DNA of 64,000 bases, taken from assembly GCA_030696345.1 (NCBI GenBank), contig JAUYSK010000024.1, positions 175,566-239,565 on the forward strand, in the 5' to 3' direction. The notes beneath the pieces were generated by a model. The model did no database searches and had not been told where the DNA came from. It worked only from the letters and a program-made list of their open reading frames with translations. The position numbers and the translations under genes are program-made. The number at the start of each line of letters is the position of its first letter. Positions within the stretch are counted from its first letter, which is position 1. This document shows positions 61,654-64,000 of the stretch, piece after piece. Origin of the DNA: Azonexus sp. (GTDB lineage Bacteria; Pseudomonadota; Gammaproteobacteria; Burkholderiales; Rhodocyclaceae).

Positions 61654-62622
61654 ATGAAAGAAACGCAGGCCTGGTTGGAATACTGCAAATCGCTGGCTCC
61701 CGCCGTTATCGAAACCTGCACCAAGGTTCCGGTCAGCAGTGGTCCAGGTGCCTTCGTCAAGGCGCTCGGGGAAGCCCTTCCCGAATGGAAATTCCGCCAT
61801 GTGATGAGTCGCGGCGGCTGGTATCGCCTGGGCGGCATTCTCGACATCAACGGCTATCGCGTTTCCGACAGTCTGGAAAGCTGGGTTGAAGCCGCCCTGG
61901 ATGAGCGCGATGGTGATTTCGCCAAGCTGACCGACGACTTCATCGACAAAAAGCTGTACGCCACCCGACTGGTGGGGCAAACCCATTACCTCGTCGCTTC
62001 GGCCGATGAAAGCACCGATGGCTTCCTGCAACTGGAAATCGAAGACCTGCAGGAAATGCGCGTCCATCGGCTTTTTGCCAACGATCCAGGCACCCTTGAA
62101 GAACTGGTCGATCCGCGTGGCAACGCAGACCAGCCTGTCCCGGTTGGCCTGCCCTTCTATACCTTCCGCCGCATCCAGCACATCGGCGCTTTTCTCAAGC
62201 GCATGCTGGTGCAAAAACCCGAAGCAGCACCGGTGCACCGCATGATCGAGGACTGGACAAAGTCAAGCGCCGGGGCCGCCAGCACCTTCTACAACCACTG
62301 GGTCATCGCCACACGCGAACATCTCGACCGTTATCACCAGACCGTCTTCCGGGCGCAACCCATCGCCGCGCTAGCCGGCGCGGCCCCGGAGTTTGAGGTA
62401 GATAAAAGCACCAGTGGTCTTGACCTACACGCCGCGCTGGGGCATTTCGACCGCGAATCCGGCTACCCGATGGCCTGGTATTTCCACATGCTGACATCCA
62501 AGGCCGTGCCGCATTGGGTAGCCCAGACGGTCGTCGAGGATTCGCTGGCCGGTTTCGCCTACCTGCCGCAGCGCGACGTCGATGTCGTGCGCGGCTGGTT
62601 GCATCGGCCGTATTCGATCTGA
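61654..62622 (+). CDS. Unknown protein, last gene of the nifH operon
   Basis: 322 residues, 16 nt after the LRV gene, preceded by GAGGAACACCCG. No signal, membrane segment or cofactor motif is visible. Pieces such as MSRGGWYRLGGILDINGYRVSDSLESWVE, FTFRRIQHIGAFLKRML-like FYTFRRIQHIGAF and AASTFYNHWVIATREHLDRYH look well folded and conserved-type, with many aromatic residues. Its C-terminus (PYSI) meets a convergent transporter gene after 13 nt. I do not recognise the family; the position suggests an accessory nitrogenase function. Confidence 0.75.
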   Translation: MKETQAWLEYCKSLAPAVIETCTKVPVSSGPGAFVKALGEALPEWKFRHVMSRGGWYRLGGILDINGYRVSDSLESWVEAALDERDGDFAKLTDDFIDKKLYATRLVGQTHYLVASADESTDGFLQLEIEDLQEMRVHRLFANDPGTLEELVDPRGNADQPVPVGLPFYTFRRIQHIGAFLKRMLVQKPEAAPVHRMIEDWTKSSAGAASTFYNHWVIATREHLDRYHQTVFRAQPIAALAGAAPEFEVDKSTSGLDLHAALGHFDRESGYPMAWYFHMLTSKAVPHWVAQTVVEDSLAGFAYLPQRDVDVVRGWLHRPYSI

Positions 62623-62635
62623 GCCCAGGCTTTTC

Positions 62636-63850
62636 TCAGGCCGGTGCGAGGTTCCGAACCACCGGCGCTTCGCGGATCGGCAGGTTGGCAATGGCCGCGA
62701 GCAAGGCCAGCGCGATATCGGCGTACCACATCCAGCCGAAGTCGCCGAACTGGGTGATTGCCAAGCCGCCCAGATAGGCGCCGAGGAAGCCACCAATCTG
62801 GTGGGTCAGCAAGGTCAGCCCGAACAACGTAGCCAGATAGCGGATACCGAACAGCTTGCCAACAATGGCCGCAGTTGGTGGCACCGTGGCCAGCCAGGTA
62901 AAGCCCAGGCCGGCAGCAAACAGGTAAAAAGTCAGCTCGGTGCGCGGCATCAGCAGATACAAGGCGATCAGCACTGCCCGCGAGGCATACATTGCCGCCA
63001 GCACGTACTTGCTGCGATATTTCGAAACACAGGAACCGGCGTAGAGACTGCCAAAAATATTGGCCAGGCCAATGATTGCCAGCGACCAGCTGGCGACAGA
63101 CGGTGGCAGACCGCAGAGATTCACCTCGCCGGGCAAGTGCGTCACCAGAAAAGCAATGTGAAAGCCACAGGTGAAGAAGCCGGCGTGCAACAACAGGTAA
63201 CTTCTATCCTTCATTGCCGTGCCAATCGCCTTCCGCAAGCCTGAGTCTTCTTCGGCATGCTTGACCGGCACGATCTTCTGCTGCGTCAGCTTGCCGACCA
63301 AAGGCAGGGCCGCCAAAGTCATCAACGCCATCGCCCACATCGTGCCCATCCAGCCGATTGACTGAATCAGCTTCTGCAGCACCGGGGCGAAGACAAACTG
63401 GCCAAACGAACCGCCGGCATTGATTACCCCGGAGGCTGAACCGCGCGCCTCAAGGGGCAAGCGCTGCGCCGCGGCGCCGATCAGCACGGAAAAACTGCCC
63501 GCCCCCGAGCCCATGGCCGAGAGCAGGCCCAGCGATATGATCAAGCCGAATCCGGTACCCATGAAGGGCGTAATGGCGCAACCGAGGGCCAACACCAGCA
63601 AACCACCGATCAGTACGGCCCGCGGACCGAAACGGTCAGCCACAGCACCCGCAACCGGCTGAATGGCACCCCAGGTAAATTGGCCAATCGCCAACGCTAG
63701 GCTGATGCTGGCAATCCCCAGGCCGGTCGATGCACCCAGCGGGCCAATGAAGAGCCCCAGCGACTGACGGGTTCCCATGGTGATCGCCAGAATGCCCGCC
63801 GCAGCGAGGGTCGTGATGAGCACATCGGGGCGACTTAATGAGCGCAACAT
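62636..63850 (-). CDS. MFS transporter, oxalate/formate-antiporter-like
   Basis: 404 residues from the ATG at 63850, chosen for the AGGAAAAAAGC upstream; a longer frame to 63895 lacks a ribosome site. Twelve membrane segments are expected. MFS signature between segments 2 and 3: AVADRFGPRAVLIGG (~70). Also LGLFIGPLGASTGLGIASISLALAIGQFTWG and GVINAGGSFGQFVFAPV, common in OFA-type carriers of organic anions. Substrate unknown. It is convergent with the nifH operon and not obviously part of it. Confidence 0.82.
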   Translation of the reverse strand: MLRSLSRPDVLITTLAAAGILAITMGTRQSLGLFIGPLGASTGLGIASISLALAIGQFTWGAIQPVAGAVADRFGPRAVLIGGLLVLALGCAITPFMGTGFGLIISLGLLSAMGSGAGSFSVLIGAAAQRLPLEARGSASGVINAGGSFGQFVFAPVLQKLIQSIGWMGTMWAMALMTLAALPLVGKLTQQKIVPVKHAEEDSGLRKAIGTAMKDRSYLLLHAGFFTCGFHIAFLVTHLPGEVNLCGLPPSVASWSLAIIGLANIFGSLYAGSCVSKYRSKYVLAAMYASRAVLIALYLLMPRTELTFYLFAAGLGFTWLATVPPTAAIVGKLFGIRYLATLFGLTLLTHQIGGFLGAYLGGLAITQFGDFGWMWYADIALALLAAIANLPIREAPVVRNLAPA

Positions 63851-64000
63851 GCTTTTTTCCTGGAACGTGGTCGATGGCGAGAATTTGGCCAGCACTATAG
63901 GGTAAAAAATCCGCCAGCAGAAGACTGGGGAAACCCTTGCAGAGTGTTGCTACTGGGGCAAAGTCCTGCTTGATTGAAAACTCAAACAGCGGGCAAACGA

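Overview
The window looks like a chromosome segment of a nitrogen-fixing betaproteobacterium. A Rhodocyclales relative (Dechloromonas/Azonexus/Azoarcus type) is my best guess, inferred from the gene set: a NifL-NifA pair, a NifL-type NifA without the cysteine-rich linker, homologues of both Azotobacter Shethna proteins, DraT/DraG, an Rnf complex, a PEP-CTERM protein and multihaem cytochromes. No tRNA, rRNA or CRISPR array was seen.

Layout. 1-640: 3' end of a PEP-CTERM gene. 641-2144: nifE (minus strand) with its own sigma-54 promoter. 2176-4597: DUF1538 membrane protein plus two P-II-like proteins. 4713-7348: a helix-hairpin-helix protein and a NhaD-type antiporter. 7497-14308: rnfABCCDGEH (minus strand) with two tandem rnfC genes. 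14345-17777: a divergent control region and nifL-nifA. 17866-25964: genes with no evident nif link (Tat metallophosphoesterase, PhnD-like binding protein with a hybrid kinase, FemAB-like acyltransferase, CoA transferase). 26081-27625: FeSI-type ferredoxin, nifZ, nifF, unknown gene. 27636-35706: Fe-S oxidoreductase, small proteins, a flavin reductase / membrane protein / octahaem cytochrome operon and a hybrid kinase. 35883-41806: nifB, ferredoxin, nifO-like, flavodiiron protein, ferredoxin, FeSII-type ferredoxin, nifQ, draG. 41837-45542: a scar with two ~580-bp direct repeats, truncated genes, an IS91-type transposase remnant and a perfect 54-bp palindrome. 45112-48854: binding protein and hybrid kinase. 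48865-53053: minus-strand operon SIR2-like, unknown, haemerythrin, SagB-like oxidoreductase, ankyrin, behind a sigma-54/NifA promoter. 53194-55057: DUF3553 protein and draT. 54979-62622: nifHDKT, ferredoxin, nafY-like, unknown, LRV Fe-S protein, unknown. 62636-63850: an MFS transporter.

Working model. NifL-NifA controls at least seven sigma-54 promoters visible here: nifE, rnfA, nifL itself, FeSI-nifZF, nifB, the SIR2/haemerythrin operon and nifH. Each has a TGT-N10-ACA activator site 64-120 bp from its -12 GC. Three also carry an exact IHF consensus at the same place, about 37 bp upstream of the -12 element. Rnf, flavodoxin and several ferredoxins would supply low-potential electrons. NifB, NifQ, NifE and NafY serve cofactor assembly. 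DraT/DraG switch NifH by ADP-ribosylation. FeSII, the flavodiiron protein and haemerythrin suggest several layers of oxygen protection. nifN, nifX, nifU, nifS and nifV are not in the window.
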